Below the pieces are notes generated by a model. The model saw nothing but the letters and a program-made list of their open reading frames with translations. It was not told where the DNA came from and searched no databases. Of a stretch of DNA of 62,579 bases, positions 49,295 to 57,692 are shown piece by piece. The position numbers were made by a program, and so were the translations under genes. Within the stretch, counting starts at the first letter, position 1. The number at the start of each line of letters is the position of its first letter. This stretch comes from JALYGJ01 sp963781705 (lineage in GTDB: Bacteria > Chloroflexota > Limnocylindria > Limnocylindrales > CSP1-4), in contig CAWAGP010000004.1 in assembly GCA_963781705.1 (NCBI GenBank), forward strand, positions 1 through 62,579, given 5' to 3'.

Positions 49295-50587
49295 GTGGTC
49301 CGGCTCGCTGCGCGCTCGCGAAAGGCGCCCGAGATCCACGCACAGCGCGTGGTCATCGACGTCCGTCCGATGCAGGAACCGGAACGATCGCCGCTGACCG
49401 CCGAGTACCTCGGCCTGCTGCTTGATGCGTTCGCCAGTGAGCCGCTGGCCGGCGAATCGTTCGTGCTCATCACGCGTGCCCTGCGGCCCGATCCGGGTGA
49501 CGCCCTGGCCGCCGCTGGGTTGCCGATCGCCGCGCGCCGACTCCTGCCGCCGACCAGCCGCGCGTTTCGCTCGGCGGGCCTAACGCTCGACTCGTTCCTG
49601 TTGCGCGGCGCGGAGCTGCGCACCGGCGCCCGGCCAGATAGCGGTGACGGGCCGGCGGGTAAACCGTCGGCCATCTTCCACACGGCGGGAGGTGCGGTGC
49701 CCCTCGCCTCGCGGCTGCCGGTGGTCGCCACCCTGCTTGACATGGCCGCCTGGGAGCTGCCCGAGACATACGCCGCGAGCCCGGCGGCGCGCTTCGGCCA
49801 CCGCCTGCGCGCTCGCGTGCTGCGCGACGCGGCGCGCGTGATCGTCTGTTCACGGGCCACGGCCGATAGTGCGCGCCGCCGGCTGCACCTGCCGCCAGAG
49901 CGCATCGCGATCGTGCCCCTGGCCGCGGAGCCGGCCTTCCGCCAGCTGTACGCGGACCCGCCGCGGGCGGCCGAGATCCGCCACGGGCTGGCCTTGCCAC
50001 CGCGCTACCTGGCGTTCGCCGGGCGCTACGACGCGCGCAAGGACACACGGACCCTTTTCAGCGCTCTGGCCTCCCTTCGCGAGCGGCCCGCCGGCCGGGG
50101 CACGACCGAATCGCCCCTGGTCATATTCGCCGCGAGCGACCAGTCCGGCGAGGAAGCCGCCCTGTTCAGCAGCGCGGCGGCCCGCGCCGGGATAGGCGAA
50201 CTGGTGCACACCGTTGATGCCGGCGCTGCCGAGGTACGAGCGGCCGTCGTCGCGGGTGCCGATGCGTTCGTCTACCCGGCACTGTCGGAGGCGACCGCCC
50301 TGCCCGTGATCGAGGCGCTGAGCCTGGGCGTTCCGGTCATTGCCTCGCGCGCTGGCGCGCTGCCGGAGACCGTGGGCAGTGCGGGCATCATCGTCGAGCC
50401 GCGCGATCCGCGGCGCCTCGCGGCGGCGCTCGAGGCGATGTGGTCGGCCGGCGCGCTGGCCGAACAGCTGCGCCGGCGGGCTCTGCGCCGCGCCGAGACT
50501 AATGTGCGCACCTGGGCGGATGTCGCGGGCGAGACGCGGGTCGCATATTCGGTTGCCGCCGCAGCACGATCGGCCTCAGCGCGGTAG
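49295..50587 (+). CDS. GT4-family glycosyltransferase
   Basis: A 430-residue GT-B glycosyltransferase. The N-terminal domain is variable; the C-terminal domain has LAFAGRYDARKDTRTLFSAL, an NDP-sugar site ending with the ExxxE-type segment ADAFVYPALSEATALPVIEA, and GVPVIASRAGALPETVGSAG. Acceptor unknown. The GTG start is tentative; TAGCCG, overlapping the previous stop, ends 8 nt before it. Confidence 0.85.
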   Translation: MVRLAARSRKAPEIHAQRVVIDVRPMQEPERSPLTAEYLGLLLDAFASEPLAGESFVLITRALRPDPGDALAAAGLPIAARRLLPPTSRAFRSAGLTLDSFLLRGAELRTGARPDSGDGPAGKPSAIFHTAGGAVPLASRLPVVATLLDMAAWELPETYAASPAARFGHRLRARVLRDAARVIVCSRATADSARRRLHLPPERIAIVPLAAEPAFRQLYADPPRAAEIRHGLALPPRYLAFAGRYDARKDTRTLFSALASLRERPAGRGTTESPLVIFAASDQSGEEAALFSSAAARAGIGELVHTVDAGAAEVRAAVVAGADAFVYPALSEATALPVIEALSLGVPVIASRAGALPETVGSAGIIVEPRDPRRLAAALEAMWSAGALAEQLRRRALRRAETNVRTWADVAGETRVAYSVAAAARSASAR

Positions 50588-50590
50588 CCT
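50585..50590 (+). promoter_or_regulatory. candidate -10 (TAGCCT), leaderless
   Basis: TAGCCT ends 6 nt before GTG 50597 and begins with the TAG stop of the glycosyltransferase gene. Confidence 0.45.
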
Positions 50591-50596
50591 GAGACC

Positions 50597-51094
50597 GTGG
50601 CGGACGATCAGCACATTTCCGAGAACGGTCATTCCATGCCGGAAGACGGCGCTCCGGACGCTGCTCGCGCCCTCAGCGCAGCGCTCGCGCCTGGTGACGA
50701 TTCGGACGCGCCGGTGCAGTTGCACGACGGCGGGTCGACCGATGCAGATGGCGACCTGCACGCGGAGAACGTCTCGATCAGCCAGGGTGGCGCGCGCGAC
50801 GTGTACGCGACGCAGGTTTCGCTCAACCAAGGCGGTGCCGGACGCGTCAACGCGGAGAGCATGTCCGTCTCGATGGGCGGCGTCGCCATCGCACGCGTCA
50901 AGACGTTGACCATCCAGGAAGGCGGGTCTGCCTTCGCGGTGAGCGCCGACAGCGCGACCGTGGAGGAAGGCGCCAACGTGTTCCTGGTGATTGCCCGTTC
51001 CGCCAGCGGCGATGCGCGCATCCTCGACTGGCGCGCCGCGCTTGCATTCGGTGCGGGCGTGGGCCTGGGCCTGCGGCTCCTGCGCCGCCGGTGA
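50597..51094 (+). CDS. 15-residue-repeat (beta-solenoid-like) tail-anchored protein
   Basis: A 165-residue protein, no recognised family. After an acidic N-terminus, residues 59-133 are five consecutive 15-residue units with the pattern hydrophobic-x-hydrophobic-x-x-G-G: VSISQGG, VSLNQGG, MSVSMGG, LTIQEGG and SATVEEG. Gly pairs fall at 64/65, 79/80, 94/95 and 109/110. VQLHDGG at 40-46 is an offset sixth copy. A C-terminal hydrophobic helix (about 147-162) and a basic RLLRRR tail suggest membrane anchoring with the solenoid in the cytoplasm or outside. Function unknown. Confidence 0.75.
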   Translation: MADDQHISENGHSMPEDGAPDAARALSAALAPGDDSDAPVQLHDGGSTDADGDLHAENVSISQGGARDVYATQVSLNQGGAGRVNAESMSVSMGGVAIARVKTLTIQEGGSAFAVSADSATVEEGANVFLVIARSASGDARILDWRAALAFGAGVGLGLRLLRRR

Positions 51095-51133
51095 AGCAGG
51101 ACTTTCCGCTAACCGCTTGATCCAGGAAGCCAA

Positions 51134-52930
51134 ATGACCATCCGCAGCCGTCCCGTGAAGCATTCGCGCCGTTCCCGCCTCTCCGGCCTGTTCGAGGATG
51201 AGGCGCGTCAGCAGCTCACCGTCACGGTCTTCTTCATCCTCGCCATCGTGGTGGTGCTGCTGATACTGGTCGGCGCGTTCGCGCTGTCCTGGTACAACGA
51301 CAACCTGCGGCCGCTGGCTCAAGTCGGATCGGTGGAGGTCGGACCGCAGCTGCTCAAGGAAGACGTCGCCTTCGAACAGTGGCGCATCAGCCGCGATCAG
51401 TCGCGCATCACCCAGGCCCAGATTGACGGCACCCTCGACACGACCACCGCCCAACAGATGCTGTCGGACCTCGACACGCAATCGACGGACCTCGCCACGA
51501 CGGGTCTCGACAACTTCGTCGACCTGATCTACCAGTCCCAGCTGGCCGCCGACCAGGGCATCACGGTCGCGGACGCCGATGTCGACCAGCGCCTGCTCGA
51601 GGAGGTTTCAGCACCGGAGCAACGACACGTGCTGGCCATCTTCGTGGAGCCGCAGGCCGCTGATCCCACCACCGGCCCCACGGCGCAGGAGGCGAACGCG
51701 GCGCGCGACAAGGCGTCGGCCGCGCTCGCGGCGCTCCAGGCCGGCCAGCCCTTCGCCGACGTTGCCGCGCAGTACAGCACCGACCCGAGTGCGCAGAACG
51801 GCGGCGACTACGGCACGCTGACCAAGGGCCTCGTGTCCGACCCTGACTGGGGCGACGCCCTGTTCAAGCTGCCGCTGAACGGCATCACCGCCGTCATCCT
51901 GGGGAGCGACGGCGTCTATCGCATCGGCGAAGTCACCCAGATCACACCGGGTGCGGAAGAGCCCGGCCAGCGAGCAAGCCTGTTCCAGGCGGCGTCCGAG
52001 CAGGACGTCCGCCAGTTCCTGCGCTACCAGATTGCGTCTGATGGGCTGAAGGACAAGATCGTGTCCGACGCCCTCGCCCAGACGCCCGAGCAGGCGCACA
52101 TCGCCGGTATCTACATCGACGGGCTGTATTCGGGCGACCCGTCCTCGTCGACGGGCGACGAAATCGACTACGCCGAGATCGTCTTCTCGCCTAATAACGA
52201 CCCGACTAATGCTCCCACCCTGTCGGCCGATGATCCAGCGTGGGCCCAGGCGCTGCAGGATGCGAATACCGCCATGGATCAGCTCAAGGCGATCACCGAC
52301 CCGGACACGCTCAAATCGACCTTCACCACGATGGCCACGAACCAGAGCGACTCTGGGACGGCCCAGGATGGCGGCGAAGTCGGCTTCGTGACCGCTGACA
52401 TCCCGGACCCCGCCGTATCCGACGCGCTTTTTAACAGCGACCACCAGGAGAACGACCTGATCGGACCGGTCAAGGCGGACGACGGCTATCACATCCTGCT
52501 CTTCCATTCGAAGCGGCCGCCGTCCGAGCAGCGCGTTCAGGCCGTGCAGGACGCGCTGGCGCAGCCGGGCGCCGACTTTGCGACAGTCGCCAAGCAACTC
52601 TCCGAAGGCCCGGAGAAGGACAGCGGCGGCGAGATCGGCTGGGTGCTGCAGGACGACCTGGACCCGACGCTGGCGGACCAGATCTTCGGCCTGAGCGTCG
52701 GCCAGATCAGCGACCCGCTCGAGGTCGGCAACGGCCACTACATCATCAAGATGGAGGACAAGGGCCCGCGGGCGCTCGATCCCGACCAGCAATCGAACGC
52801 TCGCGGGACGGCCTTCGACACCTGGTATACGACGCAGCTCGACAACGCCAAGGCCAACGGCACAGTGGTCGTCGCCGGCGAGACGCCAGTCCCGACGCTG
52901 GATGCCGGCGGCGATCAGTCGGTGCCCTGA
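51134..52930 (+). CDS. Membrane-anchored multidomain parvulin (peptidyl-prolyl isomerase)
   Basis: A 598-residue PrsA/SurA-type protein. A cytoplasmic basic N-terminus precedes one transmembrane helix (about 28-50). After a SurA_N-like helical region, three parvulin modules can be recognised: around RHVLAIFV and FADVAAQYSTDPSAQNGGD, around IDYAEIVFSPNND and DGGEVGFVTADIP, and around FATVAKQLSEGPEKDSGGEI with HYIIKMED. It probably assists folding of exported proteins. AGGAAG precedes the ATG. Confidence 0.88.
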   Translation: MTIRSRPVKHSRRSRLSGLFEDEARQQLTVTVFFILAIVVVLLILVGAFALSWYNDNLRPLAQVGSVEVGPQLLKEDVAFEQWRISRDQSRITQAQIDGTLDTTTAQQMLSDLDTQSTDLATTGLDNFVDLIYQSQLAADQGITVADADVDQRLLEEVSAPEQRHVLAIFVEPQAADPTTGPTAQEANAARDKASAALAALQAGQPFADVAAQYSTDPSAQNGGDYGTLTKGLVSDPDWGDALFKLPLNGITAVILGSDGVYRIGEVTQITPGAEEPGQRASLFQAASEQDVRQFLRYQIASDGLKDKIVSDALAQTPEQAHIAGIYIDGLYSGDPSSSTGDEIDYAEIVFSPNNDPTNAPTLSADDPAWAQALQDANTAMDQLKAITDPDTLKSTFTTMATNQSDSGTAQDGGEVGFVTADIPDPAVSDALFNSDHQENDLIGPVKADDGYHILLFHSKRPPSEQRVQAVQDALAQPGADFATVAKQLSEGPEKDSGGEIGWVLQDDLDPTLADQIFGLSVGQISDPLEVGNGHYIIKMEDKGPRALDPDQQSNARGTAFDTWYTTQLDNAKANGTVVVAGETPVPTLDAGGDQSVP

Positions 52931-52961
52931 CCGGCGCTCGCCGATCTCGCCGCGCGCCGTG

Positions 52962-52967
52962 TAGGCT
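52962..52967 (+). promoter_or_regulatory. candidate -10 (TAGGCT) for the mazG operon, leaderless
   Basis: TAGGCT ends 6 nt before GTG 52974. Confidence 0.45.
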
Positions 52968-52973
52968 GGCCAG

Positions 52974-54188
52974 GTGCAGGACGTTCTTGACGAGGTGCAG
53001 GCCCGCTACGGCGTGTCCGCCATGCAGGGACTGCAACTACTGACCGCCAGGGCCCTGCTCCAGCGGCCTTTCGATCCGGGCACGGCCGTCCTCCTGCTGC
53101 CGCAGCCGGCCGCCGCGGACGTCATCGGGTCCGATCTTGGCGACGGCGGCTTCGCACCGGCCGTCCTGCCCGGTCGCGCCGGCCACGGTGACGACCCGGC
53201 CGCGATGCTGCGCGCGCTATATCCGGCGGACCAGGTCCTCCATGGACTGGTCCGCGCGGCCGACGTCCGGGTCGGCGACGTCAGCGCGGCAGACTTGGCC
53301 ACCGGCACTTACTTCATCGAGGCTTTGAACGAGCTTGCCAACGCGGCCAGCCCGTACGGCCTGCCGTGGCTCGTGGCACGCCTGCGCGCGCCCGGCGGCT
53401 GTCCGTGGGATCGTGAGCAGGATCACCTTTCGCTGCGCAAATTCCTGGTCGAGGAGACGTACGAGGTATACGACGCTTTGGAGCACGGCTCGACACCGCA
53501 ACTGGCCGAGGAGCTAGGCGACCTGCTGCTGCAGATCGTGCTGCACGCGCAATACGGGGCCGAGGATGGCGTTTTCGACATGGCCGACGTGTACCGGGAA
53601 GTGATGGCCAAGATCGTGCGCCGCCATCCCCACGTGTTCGGCGACGCGGTCGCCGATTCGGCCGCCGATGTCGTCCGCAACTGGGAGCAGATCAAGGCGG
53701 GCGAGCGCGCGGCGCAGTCGACCAACGGATCAGCCAAGCCGGGCAAACCGGGCGAATCGGAGACCATGCCGGCCGCCTTTGCCGGCCTGTCACGCTCGCT
53801 GCCCGCGCTGGCCTACGCGCAGGAGATGCAGGAGCGCGCCGCTTCGCTGGGCTACGACTGGCCGACCGTGGACGGCGTGCTGGACAAGGTGGCCGAGGAG
53901 TCGGCCGAGCTCGCCGCCGCCGCAAACGACGGCGAGCGGCACGAGGAGTTCGGCGACCTGCTGATGGTGGTGGTCAACCTGGGCCGCAAGATGGGCATCG
54001 ACGCGGAGAGCTCGCTGCGCGACGCCAGCGCCAAGTTCGCCGCTCGCTTTGCGCACGTCGAGCGCCTCGCCCACGAGCGTGACGTCGAGCTGCGCGCTTT
54101 GACTTTCGAGCAGCTCGACGAACTGTGGGACGCGGCCAAGGTCGCCACGGCCGGGGCAGTGGCCGCCGCCGCGGGTGCGCCACGATGA
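52974..54188 (+). CDS. mazG: Nucleoside triphosphate pyrophosphohydrolase MazG
   Basis: A 404-residue protein with a non-conserved N-terminal part (tetrapyrrole-methylase-like remnant or linker, 1-120) and two MazG modules. The first has LRAPGGCPWDREQDHLSL, EETYEVYDALE and EELGDLLLQIVLHA; the second VAEESAELAAAANDGERHEE and EFGDLLMVVVNLGRKMGID. Hydrolyses non-canonical or all NTPs to NMPs. The stop overlaps the rph ATG by 4 bp. Confidence 0.92.
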   Translation: MQDVLDEVQARYGVSAMQGLQLLTARALLQRPFDPGTAVLLLPQPAAADVIGSDLGDGGFAPAVLPGRAGHGDDPAAMLRALYPADQVLHGLVRAADVRVGDVSAADLATGTYFIEALNELANAASPYGLPWLVARLRAPGGCPWDREQDHLSLRKFLVEETYEVYDALEHGSTPQLAEELGDLLLQIVLHAQYGAEDGVFDMADVYREVMAKIVRRHPHVFGDAVADSAADVVRNWEQIKAGERAAQSTNGSAKPGKPGESETMPAAFAGLSRSLPALAYAQEMQERAASLGYDWPTVDGVLDKVAEESAELAAAANDGERHEEFGDLLMVVVNLGRKMGIDAESSLRDASAKFAARFAHVERLAHERDVELRALTFEQLDELWDAAKVATAGAVAAAAGAPR

Positions 54189-54910
54189 GCGTCGGCGGAG
54201 CTCGCTTCCGTGGTGACGGTCGCACGCCGAGCCAGCTGCGGCCGGTTCGCTTCACGCTCGACGTGCAGAAGTGGGCGGAAGGTTCGTGCACGGTCGAGAT
54301 GGGCGATACGCGCGTCCTGTGCGCGGCGAGCGTGGAGGACCGCGTGCCTCCGCACCTGCGCGGCAAGGGCCTCGGCTGGGTAACGGCCGAGTACAACATG
54401 CTGCCCCGGGCGACGTCCGAGCGCACCCAGCGTGAGGCGACCAGGGGTCGCCAGGGCGGGCGCACGATGGAGATCCAGCGACTGATCGGCCGAGCCCTGC
54501 GCGGCGTGGTTGACACGGCCAAGATCGGCGACCGGACGATCACCATCGACTGCGACGTGCTGCAGGCCGACGGCGGCACGCGCACGGCGTCGATCACCGG
54601 CGGTTACATCGCGCTGGTGCTGGCGCTGCGCAAGGTCGGTGCAGCCGCGGCAGTCGATGGCCAGATCGCGGCGGTGAGCGTGGGCATCGTCGATGGCACG
54701 CCGCTGCTCGACCTCGACTATGCCGAGGATTCCCATGCCGAGGTCGACTTCAACGTCGTCGGCACCAGCAGCGGCACTTACGTTGAGGTCCAGGGCACGG
54801 CCGAGGGCAAGCCATTCGACCGCGCGCAGATGGACCGCCTGCTCGAGCTCGCCGACGCCGGACTGCAGCAACTGTTCAAGTTCCAGCGGACGGTGCTCGG
54901 CATCGAGTGA
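54185..54910 (+). CDS. rph: Ribonuclease PH
   Basis: A phosphorolytic 3'-5' exoribonuclease that trims tRNA ends. The 241-residue sequence shows LRPVRFTLDVQKWAEGSCTV, GDTRVLCAASVEDRVPPHLR, the substrate-binding arginines in RGRQGGRTMEIQRLIGRALR, and TITIDCDVLQADGGTRTASI with LDLDYAEDS near the active site. ATG 54185 overlaps the mazG stop. Acting on tRNA 3' ends, it complements the CCA-adding enzyme at 11.5-12.9 kb. Confidence 0.96.
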   Translation: MSVGGARFRGDGRTPSQLRPVRFTLDVQKWAEGSCTVEMGDTRVLCAASVEDRVPPHLRGKGLGWVTAEYNMLPRATSERTQREATRGRQGGRTMEIQRLIGRALRGVVDTAKIGDRTITIDCDVLQADGGTRTASITGGYIALVLALRKVGAAAAVDGQIAAVSVGIVDGTPLLDLDYAEDSHAEVDFNVVGTSSGTYVEVQGTAEGKPFDRAQMDRLLELADAGLQQLFKFQRTVLGIE

Positions 54911-55530
54911 GCGGCGTTCCCCGCCGGCTGCTGGTGGCGACCGGCTCGCGCCATAAGTTCGGCGAGCTGGCGGCACTGCTCGATCTGCCACGCACGCAAC
55001 TGCTGTCGCTGGCAGATGTCGGCCTGACCGACTCGGCCGATGAGACGGGCGCGACCTTCGAGGCCAACGCGACGCTCAAAGCGCATCACTACGCGCGACT
55101 GTCCGGCCTGCCGACGCTGGCCGACGACTCGGGCCTGGAGGTTGACGCCCTGGGCGGCCGACCCGGCGTGTGGACGCGCCGCTACGCCGGCCCCGACGCA
55201 ACCGACGAGCAGAACAACGTCAAGCTGCTGAGCGAGCTCCAGGGCGTGCCACCGGCGGCACGGACGGCGCGCTACCGCTGCGTACTGGTCTTCGTCGAGT
55301 CGGCCTCCGCCGAGGCGGACGAGGTAACCAACGGGACTTTCGAAGGACGTATTGCCGAGTCGACGCGCGGCACCGGCGGCTTTGGCTACGACCCCATCTT
55401 TGAGCCGCTCACCGAGCCCGTCGCCGGCCGAACCGTGGGCCAGATGAGCGATGCGGAGAAGAACGCCATGTCCCACCGTGCGAAAGCTGCACTTGCGATG
55501 CACGAGCGCCTGCTCGCCCGCGGCTACTGA
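54907..55530 (+). CDS. rdgB: XTP/dITP diphosphatase (Ham1/RdgB)
   Basis: Removes deaminated purine nucleotides. 207 residues with LVATGSRHKFGELAALL, TFEANATLKAHHYARLSGLP, LADDSGLEVDALGGRPGVWT, GTGGFGYDPIFEP and KNAMSHRAKA. The GTG start overlaps the rph TGA (GTGA). mazG-rph-rdgB thus form one nucleotide/RNA housecleaning operon. Confidence 0.96.
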   Translation: MSGVPRRLLVATGSRHKFGELAALLDLPRTQLLSLADVGLTDSADETGATFEANATLKAHHYARLSGLPTLADDSGLEVDALGGRPGVWTRRYAGPDATDEQNNVKLLSELQGVPPAARTARYRCVLVFVESASAEADEVTNGTFEGRIAESTRGTGGFGYDPIFEPLTEPVAGRTVGQMSDAEKNAMSHRAKAALAMHERLLARGY

Positions 55531-55547
55531 GGGGGAGGTCCGCTCAC

Positions 55548-56237
55548 GTGCGCATCGTGCCGATCGAGCTGTCGACATTCCGCTGGCCGTATGGGCCGCT
55601 GATCGGCGAACGCGGCGTTGTCCTGGGTTACGCGGTCGAGGCGGATGGGCGCTGGATCCTGTTCGATACAGGCATCGGCGAAAGCCGCCCTGAGCTTGCC
55701 GAATACGAAACGACGACACGGCCGATCGTTGCGGCACTGTCAGAGGCAGGCGTCTCCGTCGAAAGGCTCGCCGCGATCATCAACTGCCATCTCCACTTCG
55801 ACCACTGCGGCCAGAACTCTGCCCTGCCGGGGATACCGATCTACGTCCAGCAGGCCGAATGGGACGCCGCCCACGAGCCCGACTACACAATTCCTGAATG
55901 GGTCGATTTCGAAGGCGCCGATTACCACCTCATCGATGGCGGCGAGCACCTGCTGCCCTCCGTCTCGATCCTGCCGGCCCCCGGCCACACGCCTGGATCG
56001 CAATCGCTCGTTATCGATTCACGAGATGAGCGCGTGGTCCTGGCCGGACAGGCGTGCTTCTCGCCGGAGGAGTGGCAGGGCGGAGGTAAGGGTGAGGGCC
56101 GAGAGAGCGCCTGGAGCCTCACGCACTACGACCAGTCAATCGCCGCGCTGAAAGCACTCGACCCGGACGTAGTTTGGTTCGCGCATGCGCTCGAGCCGTG
56201 GCGCAAGGGGTCGCGCGAACCTAGCGGATCTGAGTAG
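55548..56237 (+). CDS. MBL-fold hydrolase (N-acyl homoserine lactonase-like)
   Basis: A 229-residue metallo-beta-lactamase fold protein. The metal ligands are in INCHLHFDHCG (HxHxDH), LPAPGHTPGSQSLVI and VVLAGQACF, with a terminal VWFAHALEPW. The overall pattern resembles AHL lactonases and related hydrolases; the substrate is uncertain. A GGGGGAGG run precedes the GTG. The 3' end overlaps the convergent LLM gene by 17 bp. Confidence 0.88.
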   Translation: MRIVPIELSTFRWPYGPLIGERGVVLGYAVEADGRWILFDTGIGESRPELAEYETTTRPIVAALSEAGVSVERLAAIINCHLHFDHCGQNSALPGIPIYVQQAEWDAAHEPDYTIPEWVDFEGADYHLIDGGEHLLPSVSILPAPGHTPGSQSLVIDSRDERVVLAGQACFSPEEWQGGGKGEGRESAWSLTHYDQSIAALKALDPDVVWFAHALEPWRKGSREPSGSE

Positions 56238-57105
56238 CGGCCGCCATGATCTTGGCGACCATCTCGACTGACGGCGGCTGCATTGCACACATGACCTCAG
56301 TCACGCCCTCGTCGCGCCACTTGCCCAGGCCGTCGGCGATCTGGTTCACGTCGCCGAACAGGTGCTCGTTGTCGTTTGCCTGACCCGTCTCGTTCGAGAC
56401 GATGAGCCCGGCGCTGACCTCGATCGATTTCGGGTCGCGCGAGATAACTGCGCAGGCATCCTCCAGGTCGCGTCTTTCCGCCCGGAATGCGTCGGTCGGA
56501 ATGCCGTACCAGACGCTGTTCCAGCGATCAGCATGCTTGGCGACGAGCGCCATCATGCGTGGCTTGGTGCCCCCGATGAGAATCGGCGGCCCGCCCTTGC
56601 CCGCGCGCGGTCCCGCCGGCCGGAGCTCTGCGACGCCCTTCGCGAACTCGCCGGCGAAGTCGGACTTCCCATCGCGCAGGAGTGGCAGGATGACCTGCAG
56701 CGACTCGTCGAAGACGCTCACGCGGCGGGCGAAGTTGTAGTCGAACGCGGCGAATTCGGGCTCGTGCCAGCCGCTGCCCAGGCCGACCACGAAGCGCCCG
56801 CCGCTGACCTCGTCGATCGTGTTGCTGATCCAGGCGATGAGGCCGGGGTTGCGAAACGGCACGCACATGACGAGCGGCCCCAGCTCGACCTGCGTCGTGG
56901 CGTCGGCGAGCGCGGCGAGGATGCTCATCGCCTCCCACATGCCGCGCACTTCGCCCTCATCCTCGTAGAAGAGGTGGTCCGCGACCCAGATCGAGTCGGC
57001 GCTGCCCTGTTCGGCAGCGACGGCCATCTCGCGCAGTTCTCTGTATGGGTGGGCCTTACGTTCTGGCCCTCGTTCACCTATTGGCAGTGCAATTCCAACG
57101 CGCAT
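56221..57105 (-). CDS. LLM-class (F420-dependent-type) oxidoreductase
   Basis: A 294-residue luciferase-like monooxygenase-fold protein: VGIALPIGERGPERKAHPYR, SIWVADHLFYEDE, VELGPLVMCVPFRNPGLIAW, GRFVVGLGSGWHEPEFAAFD and PPILIGGTKPRMMALVAKHA. Members use F420 or FMN; substrate unknown. TAACCT lies 6 nt upstream of the ATG. Confidence 0.9.
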   Translation of the reverse strand: MRVGIALPIGERGPERKAHPYRELREMAVAAEQGSADSIWVADHLFYEDEGEVRGMWEAMSILAALADATTQVELGPLVMCVPFRNPGLIAWISNTIDEVSGGRFVVGLGSGWHEPEFAAFDYNFARRVSVFDESLQVILPLLRDGKSDFAGEFAKGVAELRPAGPRAGKGGPPILIGGTKPRMMALVAKHADRWNSVWYGIPTDAFRAERRDLEDACAVISRDPKSIEVSAGLIVSNETGQANDNEHLFGDVNQIADGLGKWRDEGVTEVMCAMQPPSVEMVAKIMAAATQIR

Positions 57106-57111
57106 CCGCGG

Positions 57112-57117
57112 AGGTTA
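57112..57117 (-). promoter_or_regulatory. candidate -10 (TAACCT), leaderless
   Basis: Minus-strand TAACCT ends 6 nt before the ATG at 57105. Confidence 0.45.
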
Positions 57118-57168
57118 CCGGAGAACGTGCGCATAACCTCTAACCCAACCGAAAGCCCGTGGCGCGGG

Positions 57169-57174
57169 TATTAG
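57169..57174 (+). promoter_or_regulatory. candidate -10 (TATTAG) for the ECF sigma gene
   Basis: TATTAG ends 5 nt before GTG 57180. It supports a start at 57180 rather than at the upstream GTG 57159. Confidence 0.35.
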
Positions 57175-57179
57175 TTAGT

Positions 57180-57692
57180 GTGATCGGAGTCCTCTTGGCC
57201 GCTGCCCAGCCCAGAGCCGCCGCATTCGACGACGCCGACGACTTCGCCGCAGCCGTCCGCCCGCATCTGCCGATGCTCACTCGCGTTGCGGCACGGCTCG
57301 GACCGCGCGGTGCCCGCGACGACATCGTCCAGGAGGCGCTGCTGCGCGCCTGGGCGCACCGCGGGCAGTTCGATGCCAGCCGCGGCCCGCTGCTGACCTG
57401 GCTGCTGACGATTGTTGGCAACGAGGCTCGCCGCGCGGCTCGCCGCCGCACCTGGTCGCTGCCGTTCCGGCTGCCCTTGGCTGTCGACGAGGTGGCGACT
57501 GACGATCGGCTGGACATCGAGGCCGCGGCCGCCGCGCTGCCGGAGCGCCAGCGCCTGGCCGTCGACTGCTTCTACTACGTCGGCCTGTCGGTCGCCCAGA
57601 CGGCGGCGGTGATGGGCTGTTCGGAAGGCACCGTCAAGTCGTCCCTGAGCGACGCCCGACGGCGCCTGCGCTCGGAGCTGGAGAAGTCCTGA
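57180..57692 (+). CDS. ECF-type RNA polymerase sigma-70 factor
   Basis: A 170-residue extracytoplasmic-function sigma factor. Region 2 is at DDIVQEALLRAWAHRGQFDA and LLTWLLTIVGNEARRAARRR, region 4 at LPERQRLAVDCFYYVGLSVA and MGCSEGTVKSSLSDARRRLR. GTG 57180 or GTG 57159 may be the start. The stop overlaps the ATG of the next gene (TGATG), typical for a sigma factor and its membrane regulator. Confidence 0.92.
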   Translation: MIGVLLAAAQPRAAAFDDADDFAAAVRPHLPMLTRVAARLGPRGARDDIVQEALLRAWAHRGQFDASRGPLLTWLLTIVGNEARRAARRRTWSLPFRLPLAVDEVATDDRLDIEAAAAALPERQRLAVDCFYYVGLSVAQTAAVMGCSEGTVKSSLSDARRRLRSELEKS

